Shown here piece by piece: positions 19,590 through 27,686 of a stretch of DNA of 64,000 nt (positions within the stretch are counted from its first letter, which is position 1; every line of letters begins with the position of its first letter). The DNA comes from Amycolatopsis sulphurea (lineage in GTDB: Bacteria > Actinomycetota > Actinomycetes > Mycobacteriales > Pseudonocardiaceae), in contig NZ_PDJK01000002.1 of the NCBI RefSeq assembly GCF_002564045.1, positions 806,001 through 870,000 of the forward strand, read 5' to 3'. The position numbers were made by a program, and so were the translations under genes. The notes beneath the pieces were generated by a model. It saw nothing but the letters and a program-made list of their open reading frames with translations, did no database searches and was not told where the DNA came from.

Positions 19590-20721
19590 ACGTGGCAGCA
19601 GGCGCCGGGCGCGGTTTCCGGGGCCGGGTAAGCGTTTCCAGCGCCGAACGCAGGTGGTCGGCGGCCTCGGCCGGGGTCGACGCGTGCGGGGACAGCCGGA
19701 CGTGCTCGCGGCGGACGGTCGCCGTGATCCCGGCCGAGGTCAGCGCCGCGCCCACCTGTTCGGCGGGGAATTCGGGCAGGGTGAAGGCGAGAATCCCGGC
19801 CCGGCGCCCGGTCGCCGACACGATCTCCGCACCGCACGAGCGCAGCGTCTGCGCCAGCTCGCCGACGCGTTCGGCGATCCGGCCCGCGATCGCGGTCACC
19901 CCGGCCTCCTCGGCCAGTTCGAGCGCCGCGGCGAACGCACCGGAGGTGATCGGGCTGAGGTGGGAGATCGACCAGCTCGCCGCGGTCGGATCGGCCGGGT
20001 GGATCTCGTCGTCGAACAGGCCCGGATCCCGCGCGCCGGTCCAGCCGGACAGGATCGGGTCCATCCGCTCCAGCGCGCGGTCGGACAGCACCGCGAAACC
20101 CGTGCCCCAGCCCGCACGCAGCCACTTCTGGCCACCGGCCACGAGCACGTCCGCGACCGCCCAGGGCGCTTCGATCACGCCGAAGCCCTGGATGCCGTCC
20201 ACGATCAGCAGCCGGTCGCCGACGACCTCGCGCAGCGCGCCCAGATCCGCGCGGTAGCCGGTGCGGAAATCCACCGCGCTCACCGAGACCACGGTGGTCT
20301 CCGGCGTGAGCGCGGCCGCTACCCGATCCGGCGTCACGTGACCGCCCGCCAGCCGTCGTACGCGGATCCGGCCGGCCTGCTCCGCGCGAGCCCACGGATA
20401 GGTGTTGGCCGGAAACTCCGCCGCGGAGACCAGCACCTCGCCGTGGCTGTTGAACGCCGCCTGGAACAGCCCGAGGCTGGTGTGCGGGATCAGCACGGTG
20501 TGGTCGGTGTCGCTGCCGGACAGCCGCGCGACCGCCGCCTTGGCCCGGATCTCCTGCCGCATCAGTTCATCCACAGTGGACGGACCGGCCTTCGTCGCGG
20601 AGGCCAGCAGGCTTGCCGTGGTGTCCAGCACCGCGTGCGAAGGCGGGCCGAACCGGGCGAAGTCCAGGTATCCGGTGGACTGGCCGAACTGGAGCAGGTA
20701 GCGGGGTGAAATCCGGGTCAC
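19564..20721 (-). CDS. PLP-dependent aminotransferase class V-fold enzyme
   Basis: A 385-residue enzyme of the aminotransferase class V/cysteine-desulfurase fold. The PLP lysine is in VAGGQKWLRAGWG (near residue 198), the cofactor Asp in LLIVDGIQGFGV, and SLGLFQAAFNS forms the phosphate/glycine-rich region. The substrate is unknown; kynureninase-like or isopenicillin-epimerase-like members look similar. It starts at 20721 with GTTCCTTCCG (read in reverse) giving a GGAAGG-type site. The last residues (SRVSAKSV) are encoded by MITE copy C, so the native C-terminus has been replaced by a short element-derived tail; the catalytic domain is intact. It is transcribed divergently from the PPOX gene. 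Confidence 0.8.
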   Translation of the reverse strand: MTRISPRYLLQFGQSTGYLDFARFGPPSHAVLDTTASLLASATKAGPSTVDELMRQEIRAKAAVARLSGSDTDHTVLIPHTSLGLFQAAFNSHGEVLVSAAEFPANTYPWARAEQAGRIRVRRLAGGHVTPDRVAAALTPETTVVSVSAVDFRTGYRADLGALREVVGDRLLIVDGIQGFGVIEAPWAVADVLVAGGQKWLRAGWGTGFAVLSDRALERMDPILSGWTGARDPGLFDDEIHPADPTAASWSISHLSPITSGAFAAALELAEEAGVTAIAGRIAERVGELAQTLRSCGAEIVSATGRRAGILAFTLPEFPAEQVGAALTSAGITATVRREHVRLSPHASTPAEAADHLRSALETLTRPRKPRPAPAATSRVSAKSV

Positions 20722-20964
20722 GGAAGGAACCGCCGGGGGCGCTCGTGCGCGGGTGCGCCCGGCGGCCCCGCCTGCAGCCTGCCGAGCAGGACGCCCAGCC
20801 AGGCACGGGGACCAAGCGGCGACATGCGAAAACCTCCCAGAGCAGCAAGAGCGTCGTGGCGCACGGAACGCTACAACCAGCAGTTGAACAGATCAACTGA
20901 CTGTTGAAGCTTGCCTTGCCGGTACGCCCTCAGCCGAGACCGGTGCCTCGGCTAGCGTTCCCCC

Positions 20965-21357
20965 ATGCACCTCGACCGCGGCGACTCCTTCCGCCAGTTC
21001 TGGACCGAACGCCGGCTCTGCTCGCTGACCACCGTGCGCCCGAACGGAACCCCGCACGTGGTCACGGTGGGCGTCACGGTGGACTTCGACCAGGGCGTGG
21101 CCCGCGTGATCGCCTCCGGCACCTCGTACAAGGCACGACTGGCCCGCGCCGCGGGCGACGCCGGGCTGGCCGCGGCCGTATGCCAGTTCGAGGGCCGCAC
21201 TTGGTCCACTTTGGAGGGCCGGATTCGCTTGCGCGAGAGCGCGGACGCGGTCCGCGACGCGGAGGAGCGCTACGCCCGCCGTTACCGGGAACCCAGGCCG
21301 AATCCGCACCGGGTGGTGCTGGAACTCACCGTGACACGCATCCTGGGGAACGCGTAG
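20965..21357 (+). CDS. PPOX-class flavin/F420-dependent oxidoreductase
   Basis: A 130-residue split-barrel protein of the pyridoxamine-phosphate-oxidase-like superfamily, F420-dependent subgroup (TIGR03618-like). Typical segments are RLCSLTTVRPNGTPHVVTVG at the first strands, VIASGTSYKARLARAAGDAG for cofactor phosphate contacts and LEGRIRLRESADAV. The ATG at 20965 has no clear ribosome-binding site and the upstream run is short, so a leaderless message is possible. It converges with the monooxygenase gene, the stops being 3 bp apart. The substrate is unknown; such enzymes reduce or oxidise small cofactors or xenobiotics. Confidence 0.8.
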   Translation: MHLDRGDSFRQFWTERRLCSLTTVRPNGTPHVVTVGVTVDFDQGVARVIASGTSYKARLARAAGDAGLAAAVCQFEGRTWSTLEGRIRLRESADAVRDAEERYARRYREPRPNPHRVVLELTVTRILGNA

Positions 21358-21360
21358 CCG

Positions 21361-22944
21361 TCAGCGTTGAAGAACGGCGGTCAGCGCATTCTCCAACGCG
21401 CGCTCCGGGTCGGCCACGGTGGTCCGGCTGCGCCAGGCGATGACCGAATCCGGCCGGACGAGCACGGCACCGGCCGCGTCGACGCCGTAGCGAGTACGCC
21501 AGAAGCCGCCGGGATCGTCCAGCTCAGCCCCGATCCGGTGCGCATCCAGCTCGACGCCCAGCCGCCCCGCGACCTTGGCCGCCGCGTCCGTCCATTCCGG
21601 ACCGTCGCCGTCGGCGAGGAGCACGAAACCCTTGCCGAACAGCCGGTGGACGGACAGCTCCGACCCGTCCCGGGTGAGCGGGACGTGCGGCGCGCGAGTG
21701 CCGGGGCGGCCGGTCGGTTCGGCCGGATTCTCCTGGAGACCGTGGTCGTCGCCGGGTTCGGCACACACCGCCGCCGAGTGGTACCGGAACCCCAGCATCT
21801 CCCCGATGGTCGGGATCGGCTGCGATTCGTCGACGGCCGAGAGCACCCGCCCCTCGGCGACTGTAGCCAGCTCGACCTCGCGTTCGACGGTGACGGTGAC
21901 GACCGGCCGCCGTTCGGTCTCGTAGGTGTCCAGCAGCGCGGGACCAGCCTGCCCGGACAGCACCAGCGCGAGCCGCCACGCGAGGTCGTAACCGTCCTGG
22001 ATGGCCAGGTTGCCGCCCTGCCCGCCGACCGGCGGGCAGGCGTGCGCCGCGTCTCCGGCCAGCAGCACGCGTCCGGCCCGGAACCGCTCGGCGACCTTGT
22101 GGTTCAGCGCGAACGGGCGGGCGTTGCGGATCCGGCACTCCAGCTCGGGCACACCCACCGCGCGGCGGACCCGCTCCAGGCACAGTTCCTCGGTGAAGAG
22201 GGCCTCGGTCTCGCCCTGGTCAGGGCGGTAGTCGACCCACAGCGTGTTCGTGCCCTCGCCGTCGTGGATCAGGCTCATTCCGCTGCCCCGGATACTGACC
22301 ACGGTGAACCGATCCGCCTCGTAATAGTCCGACAGGTCGGCATCGAAGGTGACCACGTAGACGTATCCGACCTCGCCACCACCCCCGACCGGGATGCCGA
22401 GCGCGGTACGGATGGGGCTGGCGTGCCCGTCCGCAGCGACCAGGTAGTCGGCGCGGACGGAGTACTCGCGTCCGCTGGACACCTCCCGCAAGGTCGCCGT
22501 GACCAGCTCGCCGTCCTGTTCCCAGCGCACGAGTTCAGTGCCATAGCGCAGGTCGGCGCCGAAATCCTCGGCACGGGCGCGCAGCACCTTTTCGACCTTC
22601 GCCTGCGGCAGAGTGCACGGCGAGGCCGGGGTCAACGCCCTCAGCGCCGCGAGAATCGCTTCCCGATCAACCTCCGGGGCGGTGGCCTCGATCAGGCTGG
22701 GGCCGGCCATGACCTGCAGGTACCCCGGGCCGGCCTGTTCGGCACGCAGGTCGCCGGTGACACCGGGGATGGTGTCGAGCAGCTCCCACGTGCGCGGGTT
22801 GAGCCCCCACGCTTTCGGCAGCGTCGCAGTGGTCGGGCGGCGCTCCACCAGCAATGGCTTCACCCCACGCGCGGCCAGCCCGAGCGCAGTGCTCAGACCG
22901 GTGTAGGCGCCACCCACGATGAGTACGGGAACGTGCTCGTCCAT
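21361..22944 (-). CDS. FAD-dependent aromatic monooxygenase (PheA/TfdB type)
   Basis: A 527-residue class A flavoprotein hydroxylase that would hydroxylate an aromatic or polyketide-like substrate with NAD(P)H and oxygen. The FAD-binding start is VLIVGGAYTGLSTALGLAARG, cited here as VGGAYTG: the usual GxGxxG has Ala at the second Gly. The NADPH-site motif is YLVAADGHASPIRTALG and the FAD ribityl motif is VLLAGDAAHACPPVGGQG. The C-terminal thioredoxin-like domain (from about residue 400) ends GAVLVRPDSVIAWR. It starts at 22944 after AGGGGTGAT. The TetR gene lies just upstream on the same strand and probably controls it. Confidence 0.87.
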   Translation of the reverse strand: MDEHVPVLIVGGAYTGLSTALGLAARGVKPLLVERRPTTATLPKAWGLNPRTWELLDTIPGVTGDLRAEQAGPGYLQVMAGPSLIEATAPEVDREAILAALRALTPASPCTLPQAKVEKVLRARAEDFGADLRYGTELVRWEQDGELVTATLREVSSGREYSVRADYLVAADGHASPIRTALGIPVGGGGEVGYVYVVTFDADLSDYYEADRFTVVSIRGSGMSLIHDGEGTNTLWVDYRPDQGETEALFTEELCLERVRRAVGVPELECRIRNARPFALNHKVAERFRAGRVLLAGDAAHACPPVGGQGGNLAIQDGYDLAWRLALVLSGQAGPALLDTYETERRPVVTVTVEREVELATVAEGRVLSAVDESQPIPTIGEMLGFRYHSAAVCAEPGDDHGLQENPAEPTGRPGTRAPHVPLTRDGSELSVHRLFGKGFVLLADGDGPEWTDAAAKVAGRLGVELDAHRIGAELDDPGGFWRTRYGVDAAGAVLVRPDSVIAWRSRTTVADPERALENALTAVLQR

Positions 22945-23049
22945 CTCTGATCACCCCTGCCTCGAGCTGCCTGGCATTCGCTGCCATATGACCCAAGCTG
23001 CCAGAAGACAGTCACTGCCACAACACCCGGCAGGGTGACGCACGTCTGA

Positions 23050-23667
23050 TCAGCGAGGTGCCGGTGCTCGGGAAAGTGGTGCCGGCAGCGGCACTTTCCC
23101 GGCTCTCAGCAGCTCAAGTCCCTTCTCGGTCGTGTCCCGCAGATCGATCCGCCCGTCGCTTTCGGACCACTCCCGGAAGGCGAGGGTGAACACCGCACTC
23201 GCGTGCGCCACTGCCAGTTCCGCGATGAACGGGGCGTCCGGACCACCGATCCGAGCGGCGATGGCCTGCCTCAGCTCCCTTTCGTGAACCACCCGGATAT
23301 ACACGAACTGGGCCTGCACCGACCGCACCTGTCCGATCACCTCGGCGGCGGCCTGCAGGTGCGCGGGGTTCTCCGCGTGCATCCGCAGGTCACTCTCCAG
23401 TACGACCCGCAGCAGCTCGGGCACCTCGGTGCCCTCCGGACAGGCGTGGAGCGCGGCCTGCGCCGCCTCGAACATCTTGGTGAAGCCGCCCAGCACCAGC
23501 GCTTCCTTGGTCGGGAAGTGGCGGTACACCGTCCGGGCACCGACCTCGGCGGCGGCCGCGATCTCCTCGACCGAAGTCGCCGTGAACCCCTTCCGGCCGA
23601 ACAGCGCGAATGCCGCGTCGGCGATCATCGCCCTGGTCCGGTCCTTCTTGACCTCACGCAACGACAT
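23050..23667 (-). CDS. TetR-family transcriptional regulator
   Basis: A 205-residue repressor with an N-terminal helix-turn-helix (AMIADAAFALFGRKGFTATS, then VEEIAAAAEVGARTVYRHF) and a helical ligand-binding C-domain. The ATG at 23667 has GAGGAGG 4 nt upstream. The 105-bp gap to the FAD monooxygenase and the same orientation point to joint regulation of a xenobiotic or antibiotic-modifying activity. No clear operator palindrome was identified in the 180 bp upstream. Confidence 0.88.
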   Translation of the reverse strand: MSLREVKKDRTRAMIADAAFALFGRKGFTATSVEEIAAAAEVGARTVYRHFPTKEALVLGGFTKMFEAAQAALHACPEGTEVPELLRVVLESDLRMHAENPAHLQAAAEVIGQVRSVQAQFVYIRVVHERELRQAIAARIGGPDAPFIAELAVAHASAVFTLAFREWSESDGRIDLRDTTEKGLELLRAGKVPLPAPLSRAPAPR

Positions 23668-23850
23668 GTGCCCTCCTCGATCCGCCCCGCGAGCCTAATC
23701 CGACCACAGTCACGGCCTCATGGCTTCGTAGCAACGGTTACGTGCCGGGTGGGCGTCGGCCTACTTTGGTCGGATTGGTAACGCCACCGTTCGGCGTCCA
23801 TCGGCGCGCTGTGACCGGCTCGGTGACGTCCTGAGGGGGATGGACGGGGA

Positions 23851-24453
23851 CTACAGCCAGTCGTGCTCGCGGGCGTGGCGGGCGGCTTCGTGACGGGTCC
23901 GGGTCTGCGTCTTCTGCATCGCGTTCGACAGGTAGTTCCGCACCGTGCCCTCGGCCAGGTGCAGCTGCTTCGCGATCTCCGCGACGGCGAACCCTTCCGC
24001 GGTCCCGCGCAGCACGTCCAGCTCGCGGTCGGTCATCGGGCAGTCGTCGACCACGGCGAGCGCCGAGACGTCCGGGTCGATCCAGCGCCGGCCCTCGTGC
24101 AGCACCTTGATCACCGACGTGATGTGCGCCGGTTCCGCCGATTTGCTGACGAATCCCTGCACCCCGAGCTTCAGCGCCTTGCGGAGCACGCCGGGCCGCG
24201 CGTGCCGGGTCAGCATCAGGATCACCTGCCCCGGCCGGGCACGCCGGATCTCGGCGACCGCGCCGAGCCCGTCCAGCCCGGGCATCTCCAGATCGATCAC
24301 CAGCACATCCGGCTGGTGCTCCAAGGTGACCCGCGCGGCGGAGGCGCCGTCCTCGGCTTCGGCGAGCACCGTGATGTCGCCCTCCAGCGGCAGCAACGCG
24401 GCAAGCGCCTTGCGCAGCAACGCCTCGTCGTCGGCGAGCACCACCGTGATCAT
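23851..24453 (-). CDS. NarL/LuxR-type response regulator (DesR-like)
   Basis: A 200-residue two-component regulator. Receiver domain: acidic pocket ADDEALLRK, phospho-acceptor Asp in VLVIDLEMPGLDG (near residue 54), and FVSKSAEPAHI with the conserved Lys. The C-terminal LuxR helix-turn-helix is MTDRELDVLRGTAEGFAVAE followed by IAKQLHLAEGTVRNYLSNAM. Its start overlaps the stop of the histidine kinase gene by 4 bp (ATGA), so the two are translationally coupled. The target is unknown; DesKR-type pairs often sense membrane state. Confidence 0.9.
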   Translation of the reverse strand: MITVVLADDEALLRKALAALLPLEGDITVLAEAEDGASAARVTLEHQPDVLVIDLEMPGLDGLGAVAEIRRARPGQVILMLTRHARPGVLRKALKLGVQGFVSKSAEPAHITSVIKVLHEGRRWIDPDVSALAVVDDCPMTDRELDVLRGTAEGFAVAEIAKQLHLAEGTVRNYLSNAMQKTQTRTRHEAARHAREHDWL

Positions 24454-25649
24454 CGGGGGTCCTCTCCGGTCATCATCGGCACCGTGCCCGGGGCGACCCG
24501 CGGGAACCCGGCGGCGGTCAGGAAACGGCCTGCCTGCTGGGCCACCTTCAGCTCCCCTCCGTCGTCCGCGACGCGCTGACTGAGCGTGGAAAGCCCGCGC
24601 AATTCGGGAGACCCTTCTTCCTGTGCACCGTCGTTCACAATGGATATCCCCGACGCGGACAGGACAATGTGCACCTGGCGGGCCTGCGCGTGCCGCAGGA
24701 TGTTGGTCGTGGTCTCGCGCAGCACCTGGCCGAGCAGCTCCCCCGGCCGCGGCTCGACCCCGGGCTCCCGCACGATGCGCACGTGGATGCCCGCCGCCTC
24801 AAAGAGGTTCTTCGCGTTCTCCAGCTCGGTGGCCAGGTTGAGCCGCCGCTGCGCGTAGGCGAGTTCCTTGGTCTGCATGATGGTGTCCCCGACCAGGGCG
24901 TGCACCTCCCGCAGTTCCTCCTGCGCCCGGTAGAGATCCCGGTGCAGCAGCTTCTCCGCCAGCGTGACCTTCAGCTTCACCACGTGCAACGTGTGCCCCT
25001 GGATGTCGTGCAGATCGCTGGCGAACCGCATCCGCTCCCGCATCACCGCCAGCTCCGCCTCGCGTTCCCTGGCCACGTCCAGCTCCTGCACCAGGTCGTA
25101 GAACTTCTTGGCCCCGGACAACACCGCGGCCGCCAGCATGGTGACGCCGGTGGGGATCACCACGTACTGGACCAGCAGCTTGCTGGTGTCGCCCGGGTGG
25201 ACAAGGACGTGCAGCAGCCCGAACACCCCGACGAAGCAGATCATGCCGACGGCCACCGCCCCGCGGCGCTGCCGCAGCTCCGGGATGATCAGCGAGCAGG
25301 CGATGTTGAACCCGTAGAAGGCGGTGGGCGTGCTCATCACCAGTGAGCCGGCCGCCCACACCGCCGCCGAGACCCCGAGGCAGGCGAACGAGAAGACTGA
25401 CACCTTCCGCGGCGACCAGTCCACCAGGACGGCGAGCCCGGCGAGCAGCCCGCAGGACAGCACCAGGATCTGCCACCAGTTCCGGCCCTCGAGCACCACC
25501 AGCATCACCCCGACCACGGCGAGCGGCGGAATGAGCGTGGCGATGTTCAACCGCCACAGCCGTTCCTCCGTCTCCGGACGGCGTCTGCCCAGGACGCGGG
25601 ACAGGCTGGACATGGCGGACTCTCCGGGTCGGGTGGCTGGCTTGGTCAT
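24450..25649 (-). CDS. Sensor histidine kinase (DesK/HisKA_3 type)
   Basis: A 399-residue membrane kinase with about six N-terminal helices (residues 25-170), a coiled linker (VQELDVAREREAELAVMRER), the HisKA_3 dimerisation box FASDLHDIQGHTLHVVKLK with the phosphorylatable His in DLHDIQGHTL, and a HATPase domain (RETTTNILRHAQA, N-box; SIVNDG). The G-boxes are short, as in DesK. The ATG at 25649 fits GAGGA at 6 nt; an ATG two codons earlier is too close. Its partner is the overlapping response regulator. The sequence after LSTLSQRVADDGGEL ends within the ATPase fold, slightly shorter than usual. Confidence 0.87.
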   Translation of the reverse strand: MTKPATRPGESAMSSLSRVLGRRRPETEERLWRLNIATLIPPLAVVGVMLVVLEGRNWWQILVLSCGLLAGLAVLVDWSPRKVSVFSFACLGVSAAVWAAGSLVMSTPTAFYGFNIACSLIIPELRQRRGAVAVGMICFVGVFGLLHVLVHPGDTSKLLVQYVVIPTGVTMLAAAVLSGAKKFYDLVQELDVAREREAELAVMRERMRFASDLHDIQGHTLHVVKLKVTLAEKLLHRDLYRAQEELREVHALVGDTIMQTKELAYAQRRLNLATELENAKNLFEAAGIHVRIVREPGVEPRPGELLGQVLRETTTNILRHAQARQVHIVLSASGISIVNDGAQEEGSPELRGLSTLSQRVADDGGELKVAQQAGRFLTAAGFPRVAPGTVPMMTGEDPR

Positions 25650-25658
25650 CAGCATTCC

Positions 25659-25826
25659 TCAGGTCCGATTCCACCACCAGTGACGCTGTGTCATGTCCTT
25701 TGCCCGGGTCGGCGGCAGGCAACCGGGGCAGAACGAGCGTGCCACGAGTGTGTCCGGCAACGCTGTGCGGTACCGCCGTCCGGCGTCAAGCCAGTCGAGC
25801 GCTGCGTCGTAGCGGACCCACGGCAT
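25659..25826 (-). CDS. Small ORF between acyl-CoA synthetase remnant and kinase
   Basis: A 55-codon frame whose ATG overlaps the TGA of the preceding remnant (TGATG) and whose own TGA overlaps the kinase ribosome site. It contains a CPGC pair (ARSFCPGCLPP) and a Trp/His cluster. No family is recognised. The tight coupling argues for translation; the lack of similarity and the decayed neighbour argue against function. Confidence 0.3.
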   Translation of the reverse strand: MPWVRYDAALDWLDAGRRYRTALPDTLVARSFCPGCLPPTRAKDMTQRHWWWNRT

Positions 25827-26239
25827 CAGACACGCCTGCTGTGCCCCTGCCAGTACGGCTCCCGCACTTTCCGCTTGAGGATCTTGCCGGTCTCGTTGCG
25901 CGGCAACGCTTCCCGCACGTCCACCGTGCACGGGCACTTGTAGTGCGCCAGCCGTTCGCGGCAGTACTCGATCAGCTTCTCCGCGTCCACCTGCGCCCCC
26001 GGCACGGCCGTGACGACCGCCTTGACCTGCTCGCCCCAGCGGTCGTCGGGCACCCCGATCACGGCCACCTCGGCCACCCCGGGGAATTCCGCCACCACCC
26101 GCTCCACCTCGGGAGAACAGACGTCCCAGGTCCACGTGCGGTCGCCGAAGACGAGCGCTGGATCGTCACCACGCTCGGTGGCCCATCGGGACAGCACCTC
26201 GCCGAGGACACGGAACTGCGGGCGAACGTCTGCGGGCAT
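25826..26239 (-). pseudogene. Acyl-CoA synthetase (AMP-binding) gene with internal deletion
   Basis: The 137-codon frame joins the first 35-40 residues of an ANL-superfamily ligase (VLGEVLSRWATERGDDPALV, FGDRTWTWD) directly to its last 95 (PEVERVVAEFPGVAEVAVIG, VPDDRWGEQVKAVV, ALPRNETGKILKRKVRE). The whole AMP-binding core, including the P-loop-like TSGTTG motif and about 350-380 residues, is missing in frame after TWDVCS. The catalytic C-domain Lys (GKILK) remains. It cannot form acyl-adenylates. MITE copy D has inserted exactly at its start codon, which is duplicated on both sides of the element. Confidence 0.8.
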
Positions 26240-26412
26240 CAGGGTGTCGGCAAAGTCGGTGTGGAGGACCCTGCGCAGCTGCGAAGGGCTGTGAAGGGGC
26301 CCTTCACGGACTCTGAGTCCGTGAAGGTGCCCTTCACGGACCCGAAACCGGTCGGGCAGCCACGGCTCTCTCTGCTGATCACGGGCCCTCGACCAACTTT
26401 GCCGGAGCCCTG
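26240..26412. mobile_element. MITE-like element, copy D (173 bp) with 11-bp target duplication
   Basis: Starts CAGGGTGTCGGCAAAGTCGG and ends, on the other strand, CAGGGCTCCGGCAAAGTTGG. It is flanked by the perfect 11-bp direct repeat TCTGCGGGCAT (26229-26239 and 26413-26423), clear evidence of transposition. The interior holds one GTGAAGGGGCCCTTCAC pair and the GCTGATCACGGGCCCTCGAC segment, but lacks about 110 bp present in copies A and B. It is oriented opposite to copies A-C. Confidence 0.85.
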
Positions 26413-26483
26413 TCTGCGGGCATGACGAAGTCCCTTCTGGACACCAGAGAAGGATCTATGATGTGTCGCCCGAACCAAGATCG

Positions 26484-27686
26484 TCAAGCTGTGAACTGAG
26501 TTAACAAGCCTTCGACGCTCCGTACCACCACGTGGGCAGCGGCTCGTTCGGCCAGTGGCCGGTCCGATCGTTCTGCCTCATGCCGCCAGCGAAGCACCGC
26601 GTCGAGTCCGGCTTCGTAAACCTCGCCGGGATCGGTGCCGGCTTCGAGACCGAGCCGTTCCTCGGGCGCCGTACCCTGCGCGCCGAGCAGCTGCGTCGCT
26701 TCTTCCGCCGGTTCGCCGGACAGCGCGGTCCGCCCACCCCGGATGTCGGCGATCAGGCGTAGCTCGCGGAAATCGTGCGCAGTCACGGAGAAGCGTTCGA
26801 CGCGGGCGGCCAGCCGGTCACTGTGGGGGCGAGGTTCGGCCTGCAGCACTGTCTCCAGACAGATCACGGCGGTCCGCGCGCGCAACGCGTCGGCGCGCGC
26901 GGCGAAACAGCCGGCGATCGTGTCCCTCAGTTCTCCCAGTCCGCTGCGGCGGACAAGCTCCGTCGACAGCTTCGGCCTGGTGTCACAACCCGTGCGAATC
27001 AGCGTGAGCGCGAGCTTCACACCAAAGAGGCCGAATCGCGTGACGAGAGAACGCCGGGTCTCTGCAGATACCGGCCCGGGGAAGGCAGGATCTACGAACG
27101 CGTCGACGGAAAGCAGGTGCCGTTCCAGCTCTTCGCGTGGCACCGCCGCGAAGGCGGCCAAGAGTTCGAATTCGTCGTTGGTGGACGCGCGTGCGCCGTA
27201 CGCGAGCTGCGCGGCTACAGCGATTACGCCTTGAAATCCGCTGCACAGCGGATCCTCGCGCCATGCGCGTCGTGCGAGCTGCTTCGCGGTGAGCAACGCG
27301 TCGATCCGTCCCGCGCCCGTCTCGTCAGAGCGCGCAAGCACCAGCACCATTTCAACGGCTGTCTGCCGCGCGAACGTCGAAGTCGCTGTCGGACGAAGCG
27401 TCGCCAACTCGTCCGGATCAAGGTGACGAAGCAGCCGTATGGACGCGTCGGTGAGCTTCGTCGGCGAAGGATCGTCAACCAGTTCGAGATCGCGAAGCGC
27501 CCGAGACGGCCAATCGCCGAGGGCTGCCGTGAGCGTGGATTTCCCCGTGCCCGCAGCGCCAGTGATACCCACACGTAACGGTTCGTCGAGATGGTCCAGC
27601 GCTTCGCGCAACAGAGCGGACGCACGTCGGCTGTCTCGATAGCACGCGTACGCGTCAGCCAGCAGCGCGCGAACGTCTTCGGTCAC
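26484..27686 (-). CDS. iniC: IniC-like P-loop GTPase
   Basis: A 400-residue P-loop protein that forms a pair with the next gene, as IniC does with IniA in mycobacteria. Walker A is GITGAAGTGKST (residues 39-50). The region after it (LELVDDPS) takes the place of the G3 motif, while a canonical NKxD is not evident, so this partner may bind nucleotide weakly. The rest is helical (LLRHLDPDELATLRP, VICLETVLQAEPRP). The start at 27686 overlaps the iniA-like stop by 4 bp (ATGA), indicating coupling and probably complex formation. In mycobacteria the iniBAC operon responds to cell-wall synthesis inhibitors; the same trigger is inferred here. Confidence 0.75.
   Translation of the reverse strand: MTEDVRALLADAYACYRDSRRASALLREALDHLDEPLRVGITGAAGTGKSTLTAALGDWPSRALRDLELVDDPSPTKLTDASIRLLRHLDPDELATLRPTATSTFARQTAVEMVLVLARSDETGAGRIDALLTAKQLARRAWREDPLCSGFQGVIAVAAQLAYGARASTNDEFELLAAFAAVPREELERHLLSVDAFVDPAFPGPVSAETRRSLVTRFGLFGVKLALTLIRTGCDTRPKLSTELVRRSGLGELRDTIAGCFAARADALRARTAVICLETVLQAEPRPHSDRLAARVERFSVTAHDFRELRLIADIRGGRTALSGEPAEEATQLLGAQGTAPEERLGLEAGTDPGEVYEAGLDAVLRWRHEAERSDRPLAERAAAHVVVRSVEGLLTQFTA

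Noticed and set aside
25108-25317. Small plus-strand ORFs inside the kinase gene
   Set aside because: Shadows of the histidine kinase; no ribosome site or family.
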